From: Spirodela intermedia
Taxonomy: Eukaryota > Streptophyta > Magnoliopsida > Alismatales > Araceae
Direction of reading: 5' to 3'
NCBI GenBank assembly: GCA_902729315.2
Contig: LR746277.1
Span: forward strand, 4,469,001-4,533,000
Length of the DNA: 64,000 bases
Below are positions 25,330 through 37,092 of the stretch, piece by piece. The notes beneath the pieces are model-generated. The model ran no database searches. It was not told the DNA's origin and worked only from the letters and a program-made list of their open reading frames with translations. Each line of letters begins with the position of its first letter. The first letter of the stretch is position 1. A program made the translations under genes and the position numbers.

Positions 25330-26629
25330 ATACTAATGACTTCAGTTTTCACATTATTTTCATTATCAATTGTAACATCACATATTATAGATGTATAAAT
25401 AGTTTAAAATAAATATTTATCTCCTGCCATATAATTGCTACAACCACTATCAACAAACCAAATATTTGATTTACTTATACTTGAAGATGCAAAAGTAAGG
25501 AATAAATTATTTTGATCATTTTTTCAACAATATTTACTTGTGTTCGTTTCTTATTCCAATAATTTGCTTCAATATGCTCATACTTTTTGTAAAAAGTACA
25601 CATTAACTTGTAACCTTATTCTCCAATATTTCATGTTATTTTACCTTGTCCCAAAATATGTTTCAATATGTTTATATTTCTTACAAAATGACATTATGAC
25701 ATTTTATAATCTGGTTTATGATTTTAGTTGTTTCTACCATCATGTCTTTGCTATTTATAGTGAGATATATCATTTCCTCTTCCACAACCTCAGTTGTCAT
25801 AATTTATTATAATTTTATTTTTATTATCATGTTGTTTGTGTGCCTTCATTATTTTATTTTATTTTTAATTTCATCTTTTGCTTGAAATGCTTGTTTAAGA
25901 GATTTTTCTATAAATCTATTCATTCTTTCTTCGTATATTAATAAAGATCTAATCAATTCATTTTGGGTATAAATATATAAATCTTTATACTCTTCTATGA
26001 TAGCAACAACATGATCAAATTTAAAAGGAATACTTCCAAAAAAAATCAATAATTTTATTTCTAGAATATATTCTCCAAAAAGTTTTATTTTATTTATAAT
26101 AGCCTAAATACAAAAAAAAATAATGAATAAGTTCACAACATTTCATGTTTGTAGTTTCAAATTCTCTACGAAGTGTTTTGAAGTTTGACATACATAACTC
26201 TATTATCCCCATAAAATTTATCTCTCAAAATTTTCCATGCTTTTGAAGAACTTGTGGCGTTAGTAATATATGAAAAAATAGATAACTATAGCAAAGATTT
26301 GGTATCTATGTTCTGAAATTCATTGTTATCCTTTGTAGAACTCTCTCCTTCTATATTTTCATTTTCAAATAAACCCCATAAATCTATGAAATAAAAATTA
26401 TCTTGATCTTAATACTCCACAAATTATATTTTTCCCTACTAAAAAATAGCACAAGAGGTTGAGAGGTTGAGATAGGTTGAGGGGCTTACTAGACACCATT
26501 CTTCGAGGTCAATGGCATTACTTATTCACTTACACTTCAAACAAAACCTTTACCTTCCTTGTTATAATAAGGAATCTTCAAAAATATCTAAAAATTTCAC
26601 CAAGCTTGTTATCCCTCTTGATATTGCTG
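25330..26629 (-). mobile_element. Ty1/copia retrotransposon remnant (gag and protease)
   Basis: Minus-strand reading shows gag pieces with several stops: KYNLWSIKIK, FSYITNATSSSKAWKIL, YVKLQN, then KFDHVVAIIEEYKDL and EERMNRFIEKSLKQAFQAK (around 26049-25849). Next is a decayed zinc knuckle (CTFYKKYEHIEANYW) and the protease entry WFVDSGCSNYMAGDKYLF (about 25500-25410), followed by LIHDVYFVLKLVDNLL. The order gag, zinc knuckle, protease is that of Ty1/copia. Polymerase domains are not seen; the DNA passes into the gypsy remnant, so the element is truncated or interrupted. Confidence 0.8.
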
Positions 26630-26971
26630 TAATATCAACAGAGGAAGAAGACGCTCAATAGATGAACCTATCGCTTTCATACAATTAGTAGGAAAAACAA
26701 TGAAGACTTTTCTAAGAAAGAATATAGATTTTGGGAGATAATGGGATGAGAGGAGAGTAGAAATATAGCACAGAAATAAAACCTAAAATACACTATGAGG
26801 AAAGAGCAAGTGCATTTAAACCTTACCTAAATGCCCTATGTGGGCCACCTCATTTGACACACTAAAAGTCAAAATAACGTAACATTTTGGCCCACTAAAG
26901 ACCAAATAAGAGGCATGATAAAGACAAAATCAATAAATGCATCTCAAATATTTTTGTGTTAACTACTAACA
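26630..26971 (-). repeat. LTR of the copia remnant (minus orientation)
   Basis: On the minus strand the segment starts TGTTAGTAGTTAACAC (from 26971), a common start of plant copia LTRs. It ends just before AATATCAAGAGGG, a decayed version of the TGGTATCAGAGC-type primer-binding site. It lies directly upstream of the gag remnant. No partner LTR was recognised on the other side. Confidence 0.6.
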
Positions 26972-27228
26972 CTCCCCCTTAATGCAAAACCATCTAATAC
27001 CAAGAGCCTCTCTAAATTTGATGAACTTGGTATAGTTTAGCACCGTTGTAAAGCCATTTGCATCTTGATTTAATGATGCACAAAACTTCATTTCAATAGA
27101 ATTTATAGCAACTAAATCTCAAATGAAATGATGATGAATTTTAATTTTTCTTGTTATTTCTATTTCTCTCTTGTATCTCTTACCTCTCGTTTCCTAATTG
27201 TTCCATCTCATCTAATAGATGCATTGTA
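26972..27228. other. Short intergenic stretch next to the LTR
   Basis: AT-rich DNA between the LTR start and the beginning of duplication block A. Nothing recognisable. Confidence 0.4.
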
Positions 27229-28755
27229 TGCTCAAGTTTTAGAAACTCATGTGAATGCACTACCAACTAGAGTACTATATTCAATATAGAACCCTCTTTA
27301 GAACGTAGTAAATTTCAGCCTTCAAGAGAGTACAAAACCAGCTCCTTCTAACAACCTTTGGAATTTCGAAGGTTAGAACCCACATACAATCACTTGACAA
27401 TGTCTTATGCCTAGTTTGGATCATCATTTCATGAATCAATTTGCCTGAATTCCACTTTTTTCTCGAAGAAAAAAGTTTAAAAGGAGGTTTATATGACAAC
27501 ACTTTTCGTCCACTCAAGCATCAAGTTGCATAGCAGGAGGTGCTGCAAACTCAAAGAGGCTCACTTAACATAAGCTCGACAGCCATGTGGAGGTGCTAGA
27601 AAATGGGTAAAATGATTGGAGCCACACAAGAAAATAAATGCGTTAAATTTCACATGCTAAACAAAGAAGGGCCACAGCTCCTTCCCTCACCCATCAGCGC
27701 ACATGGATACCGGCTACTGAAGGGCGAGAGGGAGTCCCGGATCGGGTTTAAGCCAGATATGGTGGCCCGCTCCGCTGTCTAAGGCCCTCCGAGAATAACC
27801 ATAAGAATGAATGGAGAGAGACGGGACGTCGGGGATAATGAGATGTAAGAGAGGAAACGGGAGGACGCTGTCGTCTGTGAACATATTACGCAGGCTGTCA
27901 GCTTCTCCGAGACTCTCACAACAGGAGGACAAATAACTAGGGAACACGATAACTTAGCGGAACACAGTACAAGGGAGAGAGAGAAACAGAACATGAGTTA
28001 TCGTTCGAGAGAACAATACCCTGAAGGGAAAGGAAGAAAGCGTAAAAAATCGAGACTCTTCGAGTGGCCTCACACTCGAGACTTCCCGCACCACTCTCTC
28101 TGTCTTCGAGTGGCCTTTAAATAACCAGAAGTGGCTTATCAGAAGTCTTCAAACGGTCTTCCCGATCGTTCGGCGAAGTGGCTGCTTGGGAAGGTGGAAC
28201 AAGAGGAGGACGAGGGCGTCTGTTTGACCGTTTCCGGCAAGGAATGTGGAGAGAAGTTAGTGGCCCATCACCGTCTCCCAATTCCTCTCGCTGCGTAGGA
28301 AAGAGGAAGAGGAAGACGGGGACGAAGAACAGGAGACTCCCATCGAGAGCAAGCTCTAGAGTTGTACGCTTTCCCGTGGATTCAGTCTACCTCTCGTGTT
28401 CCTATCTGATTCCCACGATCTAAATCTAAAGATCTCCCCAGAGACGTCGTATCACGAAAGAGGGAGGGGAAAATAACTCCAGGGGTGAGAGGGAGAAGAA
28501 ACCGACGAACGGTAAAACCCTAAGGCGATCGATGAAGGACCTCTCTCCACCATACCCAGACAGCAGCCGAACTGCCGGAGAGATGAGTGACAGTGATTCT
28601 TCAGATTCGTCTCTAAACTTTCCAGAGAAGGGGCCGTCTTGCAGGCATCTTGTGATTCATCTCTATTCATGATCAGTAGTAGTTGGCATCTTATTTACAT
28701 ACATGGATCTTCCTTCCCCTTCGTTCCCGAATCTCCTGCCTGTCACTTTCCAGTG
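27229..28755. repeat. Duplication block A, non-coding part (upstream of the truncated PPR copy)
   Basis: Three sub-segments match block B in the same order. 27229-27720 matches 31881-32507 (shared AACCCTCTTTAGAA, TTCAGCCTTCAAGAGAG, GGTAAAATGATTGGAGCC). About 27721-27800 matches 35318-35410 (CCCGGATC, CTGCTCCGCT-like marks). About 28278-28565 matches 35496-35767 (CTCGTGTTCCTATCTGATT, CACGATCTAAATCTAAAGA, AAGGCGATCGATGAA). From 28561 the match jumps to 36870. In block A these pieces are nearly adjacent; in block B they are separated by 2.8 kb and 1.1 kb. Confidence 0.85.
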
Positions 28756-29370
28756 ATGGCTTCTGTTGCTCTTTCCTGCTTGCCGTCGCACAATCATACG
28801 CAAGGGAACAAAGTGATAAAGCGGGAACCCATGCAGGGAAAACTGGCCGACGCTATTCTCGCCTACATCAGAATGCAAGAGCTAGGTTTCTCAGCAGACA
28901 GCTTCAAGTTTCCTCCCCTGCTGAAGGCGGCCTCCAATCTTCTGTCCATGGCTACGGGGGCTGCCCTCCACGGGAAGACCACGAAGACTGGCTACTCCAA
29001 CCATGCCTTCGTGCAGACTGCTCTGATGAACATGTATTCCTCCCTTGGCCAAGCAGACGGCGCCTCCCGCGTGTTCATGGCGATGGTCCACAAGGATCTC
29101 ATATCGTGGAACCCCATGCTGCAGGCTTACGTCTCCAATGGCCGAATGGATGATGCCGTGGAGCTGTTCGGCGTAATGTCTGTGAAGGATCAGGTCTCCT
29201 TCAACACCCTGATGCCTTATAGTTGTCGGGGGGGTATATGCTGGCCGGCGATAGTTGCTACAAGAACGATGAGAAATCCTCAGGCCGTGATGCAGACGTC
29301 CTCAAACCCCCCGTCGTCGTCTGAGATTAAAGAAACGGAAACAAGGAGTGAAAAGAAAAGGAGATTTTGA
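28756..29370 (+). pseudogene. Truncated, chimeric PPR copy (paralogue of the gene at 37093)
   Basis: The ATG at 28756 opens MASVALSCLPSHN and follows the intact paralogue closely for about 152 residues (HAFVQTALMNMYS, MVHKDLISWN, QVSFNTLM), covering the first PPR motifs. At about 29212 the homology stops abruptly, and the frame runs into the dispersed repeat at 29217, which adds about 50 unrelated residues (...SEKKRRF) before TGA at 29368-29370. The remaining PPR motifs and the E domain are missing. The 204-codon frame is open, so a short chimeric protein is possible, but loss of about two thirds of the parent argues for a pseudogene. The upstream 190 bp also match the parent, with a small deletion. 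Confidence 0.85.
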
Positions 29371-29530
29371 TGCAATGCACGCAGGGTGTTTCTATAATGA
29401 TGAATAAGAAGGTGGCTTGACAGACGAAGCACCTAGAGAAAAGGCTGGGTAAGCAACAGAACGGAGGAAAGACGTCGTGAAGAATCCAACAGAAATGAGA
29501 CCACGATTGTGAGATGTCAATGATCTCTCT
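29217..29530 (+). repeat. Dispersed repeat, copy 1 (partner at 47117-47430)
   Basis: About 310 bp shared at high identity with 47117-47430: TATGCTGGCCGG, AACGATGAGAAATCCTCAGG, CAATGCACGCAGGGTGTTTC, AAGAAGGTGGCTTGAC, GAGATGTCAATGATC. Both copies end near a CT-rich tract. No terminal inverted repeats or coding capacity were recognised. This copy forms the breakpoint of the truncated PPR. Confidence 0.9.
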
Positions 29531-29927
29531 CTGTCTCTGTCTCTCTCTCTCTCACTCACTCTCTGAGAGTTTGGCCGGAAATACTGTCCACAAACATTGA
29601 GCAGGCGTTTTTTATTTTATGGGCCTGATTTGAGGATCAGGCCCATAAAGTAACCAGGTCCATTAGTAAGATTCCTAGAGCCCAGGCCGTGTACAGCGGA
29701 ATCTGAGCCCATGGTACCATTAATGGGCCGGTCCACGAAACGTATCTTCGTACAATACGGAAATAATGGGCCATGGACGGCGGAATCTCGGCAAAATGGG
29801 TACGTGTCTCATCCATATTCTCCGGAGTCTTGGACGGACGTCGCTGGGGAGTTTCCTGGGCGTGTGGGGCCCACTGATCTGAATCAATAAAGGAAGCATC
29901 AGGAAGCGTTCATCTCTACGACGGCCA

Positions 29928-29967
<40 letters not shown>

Positions 29968-30109
29968 AGATAGAAGAAGAGAGGGCCCGCAGGAAGGTGT
30001 AGAGGGAAGAAGAGGGGCGTCGAGATCCTGCCGGTCGTCTTCCTCCCGCGCTGGTCCGTCGGAGAGGGAAGGAAGGGAGTTCAAATTCGGCGGAATTGTC
30101 GTTGCAACC
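29531..30109 (+). promoter_or_regulatory. Promoter and leader of the RCI2/PMP3 gene (duplicated at 21795-22360)
   Basis: It carries a CT-rich tract (29523-29555) and a (GA)n tract at 29930-29964 in the probable 5' leader, and aligns over about 540 bp with the upstream region of the pseudogene at 22361. The conservation of the whole segment shows that gene and promoter were duplicated together. No convincing TATA box could be chosen. Confidence 0.55.
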
Positions 30110-30438
30110 ATGCGCACAAGCAGGTGCTGTATCTTTCTTGAGATCCTGATCGCCATTCTGCTTCCCCCTCTCGGGGTTTTCCTCCGCCACGGCTGCTGCA
30201 CGGTGAGTCCGCTGCTTCACGGCGATCTTCGTTTTCTCCCCTTTCTTGGCCCCAATCTGATGCGTCCCTCTCCGCGAGTTCTTCCCCTTTTATGCAGTTG
30301 GAGTTTTGCATCAGCTTGCTGCTGACTTTCCTGGGATACGTTCCGGGAATCATCTATGCGGTGTATGTGATCGTCGCCGTCGATCCGGAGCCGCCCTATT
30401 GCCCGGAGCCTGATTACTGGCGGCCCATCAATGCATAG
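30110..30438 (+). CDS. RCI2: RCI2/PMP3-family small hydrophobic membrane protein (77 aa)
   Basis: Two exons: 30110-30202 and 30298-30438. Spliced product: MRTSRCCIFLEILIAILLPP then LGVFLRHGCCT, joined to LEFCISLLLTFLGYVPGIIY then AVYVIVAVDPEPP and a short polar tail ending RPINA. Two membrane segments (about residues 8-25 and 32-56) surround the family signature LLPPLGVFLRHGC. Family members are plasma-membrane proteins induced by cold, salt or dehydration that influence membrane potential and ion leakage. The tail of about 18 residues after the second segment places it with the longer-tailed RCI2 forms. Start, splice sites (ACG/GTGAGT, ATGCAG/TTG) and stop are clear. A decayed duplicate sits at 22361. 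Confidence 0.93.
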
Positions 30439-31880
30439 TAGGCGGCCGCCGGTGGTTTAGATATCGGGTGCCCCCACTTTCACCATCCATCGTCCTGTCC
30501 CCGGCCTCACCCTTCGCTCCGTTTTGTCAAAATGGTTTAGTCCCTGTTCTCGGTATTTGAAGATCTCTCCGCACAGGGGTAACCTCGTGCTGGCTTAAGA
30601 TTAGATCTTCCAATAATGGCAAACGACCTCTTACAGTTTGTGTATTTCCGTCTGTGATTGCAATTTTATTATAGCTTGAACGTCATCTTCTTCTTATTAG
30701 CGAGTGATGGATCGGGGGATCCAGTGTTATCTCTCCTTCTGGACCACGTAATTCCCTCACCAGATGCCGCTCCCGCATGGCCTCACGGTTCCTAGCTATC
30801 TGTCAGTGCCCTTCACCCCCAATAACATTTACACCTAGAGATCTACAGGTTGTGTGCCTAGATTCCCATAAGCTTCTCAGATGTCGGCCCCAATCGAATT
30901 ATTTTACAAAGTCAACTCAAGGCGTCGATGATGACTCCTCACCGACTATCTAAACCGCGATCTAACCGGCCACAAAACGACTTGTGATCTGCAAGAGGAG
31001 AAGAATGCCCGCCTCTCGTGGATACCGCAGCAAAAAACCAGTAAAAAAATCGATGACGTAGAAGAGACAGTCGATTCCCTATTGGAATGGTCAACGGTGA
31101 AGGATTGCTGATTCATATGATTTGATCGTGATTCGGGCAGGAATTTACAGGCAACACGTTTGGCTATTTTTATCAACGTTATTTAGAGAAACAGGAGAGT
31201 AAAAGATTGCGGAGTGGATTAATTGCCGAATAATCGATGGGGTCCTTCCTCCTATCCGCTTCTGAGATCAAGAGGACACCCTGGGTCGGGCTGCAGAGCT
31301 TCTTCACAAGGGTCCGACTCTATAAACCTGCAACTCATTTTTCTTGCTATCTGCTTGTCCTTTTGATTACCCGTGCTACAGCCCTCTCTCTCTCTCTCTC
31401 TCTCTCCGCTGTTCATTTTTCATGTTTTCCCTTCAGGTCTGGACTCGATTGATCTGGGTCTCGTAGACAGCATGTGGGTTTTGTGTAGTTTCGGCAAGAA
31501 CGAAGACCATCCTCGACCCTAAAGTCAACACACCACTCTCTGGGATTATGCGCCGCAGTAATAGTAGCTGCTTCTCCAAGAAAAAAAACCCATAAAAAGC
31601 ACCCTCATGAACCGCTGCTACCCGCCGGCGAGATAACTCGGATTCAGCATATTATTGTCTTAATCGCAACCGATCGCTTCGGTTGGGGCTTCCTTCACCC
31701 TCATGAACAGGAGCAAAATGGTCTCTTTTGTCAAACAGCCTTAAGAACAGGATTACCAGATAAATCAATCACTCTCGAAAGAAATAAACCCAAACCAATA
31801 TAAACCCTTCCAATCAGATTTCTGGATGTCACTCATTCCATGTTCTTCATTCTTCACTCTTCATTGGCCTCGAGATATCT
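30439..31880. other. Intergenic, no gene recognised
   Basis: RCI2 3' flank, then mixed-composition DNA with a (CT)n tract at about 31383-31407. Short ORFs on both strands show no family resemblance. Confidence 0.5.
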
Positions 31881-32507
31881 AATGTTCAAGTTTCAGAAAC
31901 TCGTGTGGATGCGCTCTCAGCCAGAGTACCAGATTCAGTACAGAAACCCTCTTTAGAATCCAGCGAATTTCAGCCTTCAAGAGAGCACAGAACCAGCTCC
32001 CTCTCACGACCTTTGGAATTTCTAAGATCGGAACCCATACAATCACTTGATCATATCTTATGCCGAGTTTGGATCATCGTTTCATGAATTAATTTGCCTG
32101 AATTCCGCTTTTTTCTGGGGGGGGGGGGGGTAAAAAGTTGAAAATGGGGATTCTATGAGAACACATTTTGTCCACTCGAGCATCAACTTCCATGGCAGGA
32201 GATGCTGCAAACTCGGAGAGACTCACTTCACAGAAGCTCGACGACCATGGGGAGGTGCTACAGAATGGGTAAAATGATTGGAGCCGGATTAGGAGATAAA
32301 TGTGTTAAATTTCACATCGCTTGCCTCTTTTTGCTAAACATGCAGTAAATTTTCAACCTTGCTCGACAAATGGTAAACAAGAAGGGTCCTGAGAACAATG
32401 AGAATTCGGGTAGCTACCCATTTCCATCGAGGTATTCAGCAGATCTTCGAAGGGCCATAGCTCCTTCTCTCACCCATCAGGGCGCATAGTTACCAATCCG
32501 GCTACTG
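31881..32507. repeat. Duplication block B, first segment
   Basis: Matches 27229-27720 of block A. Block B keeps about 110 bp (roughly 32320-32430, around TTTTTGCTAAACATGCAG) that block A lacks, and has a poly-G run near 32118-32130. It is non-coding. Confidence 0.85.
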
Positions 32508-32735
32508 GATCATCGTATCTTCAATTATGTGTAGATTAATGCCTAAAAGTATGTAGCCCCTGAAGCAGATGAGCCCTAAAAGTTTGGTCCCTCGTATCCG
32601 TAGTAATTGAAGTGTAGAAGACGTTATCTGATCATTGGTGTGAAGATGATCATCTCGCTCGTATGAAAGCGGCGAAAATTCCTCCCCCCCTCGCCCCCCC
32701 GTTGATTGATGATATTCGCGACGGTGAACGGCGAA
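32508..32735. other. 3' flank of the DKLQH protein gene
   Basis: Short non-coding interval between block B and the stop codon of the minus-strand membrane protein gene. Includes C-rich runs near 32684-32700. Confidence 0.4.
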
Positions 32736-33077
32736 TCAGACCATTGAAAGCTCTCGATCGCGATCCACCTTCTCCGGCGACGATGGGGAGAACTTCCTCG
32801 AGAGGGAAAGGAAGACCGCCGCGATGAATACACCGAAGACGTCCGCGACGCCGTCCTTGAGCGAGGCTCCGGCGGATTCCCAGAATCCGAGCTCGTCCCC
32901 GGCCTCCTTGGCGATCCCCGCGACGAGGGCCGTACCGCAGCCCAGCGGCGTTGACCATCGTCTCAGGAAGCGATACCGTGATCGGCTCAACACGCCCGAC
33001 ACGCAGGCGGTGATGAGAAGGCAAGCAACAACGTGCTGGAGCTTGTCGGGTGCAAGCCACTCGTCCCCGTTCTCCAT
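32736..33077 (-). CDS. Small uncharacterised membrane protein with WLAPDKLQH motif (113 aa)
   Basis: Single-exon frame from ATG at 33077 (MENGDEWLAPDKLQHVVACL) to the stop at 32736. Segments LQHVVACLLITACVSGVL and CGTALVAGIAKEAGDELGF are hydrophobic or amphipathic; a third (DGVADVFGVFIAAVFLSLS) follows. The pattern DKLQH ... AGxAKExxD ... DxxADxxG recalls the bacterial YfiM-type family (DUF2279) and its plant homologues, which I remember only as uncharacterised membrane proteins. The conserved Asp/His/Lys/Glu spacing suggests a real gene, despite the small size. It is transcribed in the same direction as HCT, about 560 bp downstream of it, and both lie in the part of block B that block A lacks. 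Function is unknown. Confidence 0.75.
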   Translation of the reverse strand: MENGDEWLAPDKLQHVVACLLITACVSGVLSRSRYRFLRRWSTPLGCGTALVAGIAKEAGDELGFWESAGASLKDGVADVFGVFIAAVFLSLSRKFSPSSPEKVDRDRELSMV

Positions 33078-33635
33078 GACCGGCAGGTCTCCAACCCCAC
33101 GAAACTGTAGTCCGCCAATCCCTAACGTCTCGAAGGAGCAACCTCGAACTAGGGCGGAACGGGCTGGGCTGCAAGCTCTGGTCTTTGATTAGGTTAATTC
33201 AACGGCCCAACAAAGTGAGGTGGGTAACGGTGGATTGTCCGAGGTCCCACCGTGGTGGCGAGGACAGTTGGGTGGGCTTCGTCACCACCCTCCTCCACTA
33301 CCACCTACCGCAGGAGTGAAAGTGCAGAAAGGACCAGAGCACCCAAGTGGAGAGTAGAAGGAAAAGGGGTCGTGCGAAAGGCATAGTTGCTGGGACGATG
33401 ATTAGCCTTCCAGGCGGGCGACTAAAAATTTTCTGGCTAGATGAACTGTGGAATTAGACAAAGAATGCAATAGACTGTCGTGCCCACAATAATGGAGAGG
33501 ACGATCCAATCGGTCTGAAAAAGAAGATCTTGAGACTGTCGATCGATCTGTCTCCGGAAAACATGCTCTCCCCACGAGGGGTCTCTCTCTCTCTCTCTCT
33601 CTCTCGCTCGCTCGCTAGCTCTCACTGTGGTGCAG
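33078..33635. other. Intergenic between two minus-strand genes
   Basis: Promoter of the DKLQH protein gene and 3' flank of HCT. Contains the motif stretch TGGTGGCGAGGA / CACCACCCTCCTCCA near 33250-33300 and a (CT)n tract at about 33580-33605 in the probable HCT 3' UTR. No gene. Confidence 0.5.
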
Positions 33636-35317
<1,682 letters not shown>

Positions 35318-35767
35318 CCCGAGTGGGGGGGAGACCCGGATCAGGTTTATGGCAAATCTGGCGACCTGCTCCGCTTAAACAAGGCCTTCCAACAAACGGA
35401 GGGGAAGATAAAACAGGAGTTAGGTTTTCTTAGCCTGTCCATCCACCAAATTCCTCCCCACGCCTGCAGAGGAAAAGTCTGCGGTCTCTGTTTGTCTCTC
35501 TTTCTCGCTGCCCAGGGAAGAGGAAGATCAAGACGAAGAAGAGTCGCCCATGGAGAGCACGCTCTACAATTCTATGCTTTCCCGTGAATTCAATCCACCT
35601 CTCGTGTTCCTATCTGATTTCCACGATCTAAATCTAAAGATCTCCCCAGAGAAGTCGTATCACGGAGGGAGGGGAAGATAAACCCAGGGGTGAGAGGGAG
35701 AAGAAACCGACGTGCGGGAAAACCTTAAGGCGATCGATGAATGACCTCTCTCCACCATCCCCAGACA
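35318..35767. repeat. Duplication block B, second segment
   Basis: Matches about 27721-27800 and 28278-28565 of block A (CTCGTGTTCCTATCTGATT, CACGATCTAAATCTAAAGA, GATCTCCCCAGAGA, AAACCGACG). The match breaks off at CCCAGACAGCGG (about 35767) and continues at 36870. Confidence 0.85.
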
Positions 35768-36302
35768 GCGGCGCTCTTACCTCCAAAGAGACGGGGCCTC
35801 TCGTCGACCTCTTGCAGTCACACCAAAATGACTAATTCTCTCCTTTCTTTACGAAGGAGAGGGAGAGCGTTCAACAGGAACGCGGCGCAGGACGACGCTC
35901 TTCGTAGAGAGATGTTGAACACTGGAGCTTCGAGGAGGATTTAAAGACAGGCGGAGACCTAGAAAGTTTCCTTACATCTGCCGCGACGGAAGTGACCCGC
36001 CGCCCTGAATGGAGTTGGTGATGGTCTGACCCGGCATCACCCCAGCTCACCGAACGTTATCCGATTTCGCTCTAGCTTCCTCCTCACCGGGAGACACGTA
36101 ACACCGCTTCTGTTCTCTCTCTCTCTCTTTCTCTCTATCTCTCACCTACCGCGGAACATTCTCCAGAGAGGGTCAAGCGGTCAAACAAGGCCGCCAATTT
36201 AGGATACGTTGCAGGCAACGATTTCGTCTCTTGGAAAAAAATGTCACCCGACTAGGTCCGCGAGGGACTAGTGCATCGGAATCGATCAGAAGCAGCCTGT
36301 AC

Positions 36303-36358
<56 letters not shown>

Positions 36359-36869
36359 CAAAGAGAGTTGACTAGTGCATCGGAATCGATCAGATTTCCA
36401 AGTGCAGCTCGTGACTGACGCACCCGACTAGGTCCGCGAGGGACAGGGAGCCCCATGTCGACCGACATAGGACTCACCTAATCATTGTCAAACATAGGCT
36501 GATAACACTTTTATCGTCGTCATTAGGATGCTTAATTTCTGAACCTAATCTAATATTTTTCATAAATTTGAAATACGTAATATTTTAAAATAACGCATTA
36601 ATTCATTTTAAAAACAGTACAGATAATATATTCTACAAGGAGTGTCTACGTATTGGACTGATTCTGCCGGAAAGAACCAGGGAGAACCAGCGTGAGATCA
36701 AAAGAGGTCATGGAAGGAGAGCTGCCGGTGTTTCGTCTCCGATATTTACTACGATATGGGAGAACCCAACCCCGATAGAGGCGGGAAGTGAGGGTGAAGG
36801 AGGTTAGCTGGAAGGTAGGACAGCTCTGGGGCATGCGGCCTGATGCTGGCCGGCGGTACGTTCCCGGAA
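35768..36869. other. 1.1-kb segment present in block B only, containing a long (CT)n tract
   Basis: It separates two stretches that are contiguous in block A (junction at 28561). It holds a long CT tract at 36302-36358, flanked by repeated short motifs: CACCCGACTAGGTCCGCGAG at 36245 and 36421, and GACTAGTGCATCGGAATCGA at 36266 and 36370. No coding sequence is recognised. Whether it was inserted here or lost from block A is not decided. Confidence 0.7.
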
Positions 36870-37092
36870 GGGCGGCCGAACTGCCAAAGAGATAGAGTTA
36901 CAGTGATTCTTCAAATTCGTCTCTAAACTTTCCAGAGAAGGGGCCGTCTTGCAGGCATTTGGCTAAATTCGCAACCTCCCGCTCCTGTGATTCATCTCTT
37001 TTCACGATCAGTAGTAGTTGGGATCTTATCTTCATACCTGAGTCGTCCTTCCCCTTCGTTCTCGGATCTCCAATGGCGGGCACTCGCCAGTG
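36870..37092. repeat. Duplication block B, third segment: leader of the PPR gene
   Basis: Matches 28561-28755 (CTCTAAACTTTCCAGAGAAG, GGGGCCGTCTTGCAGGCAT, GATCAGTAGTAGTTGG). It is the immediate 5' flank of the intact PPR gene; block A lacks about 25 bp of it (near 36960-36985). Confidence 0.85.

Noticed and set aside
28178-28423. 81-residue plus-strand frame in block A
   Set aside because: The matching region of block B does not keep the frame, so it is unlikely to be coding.
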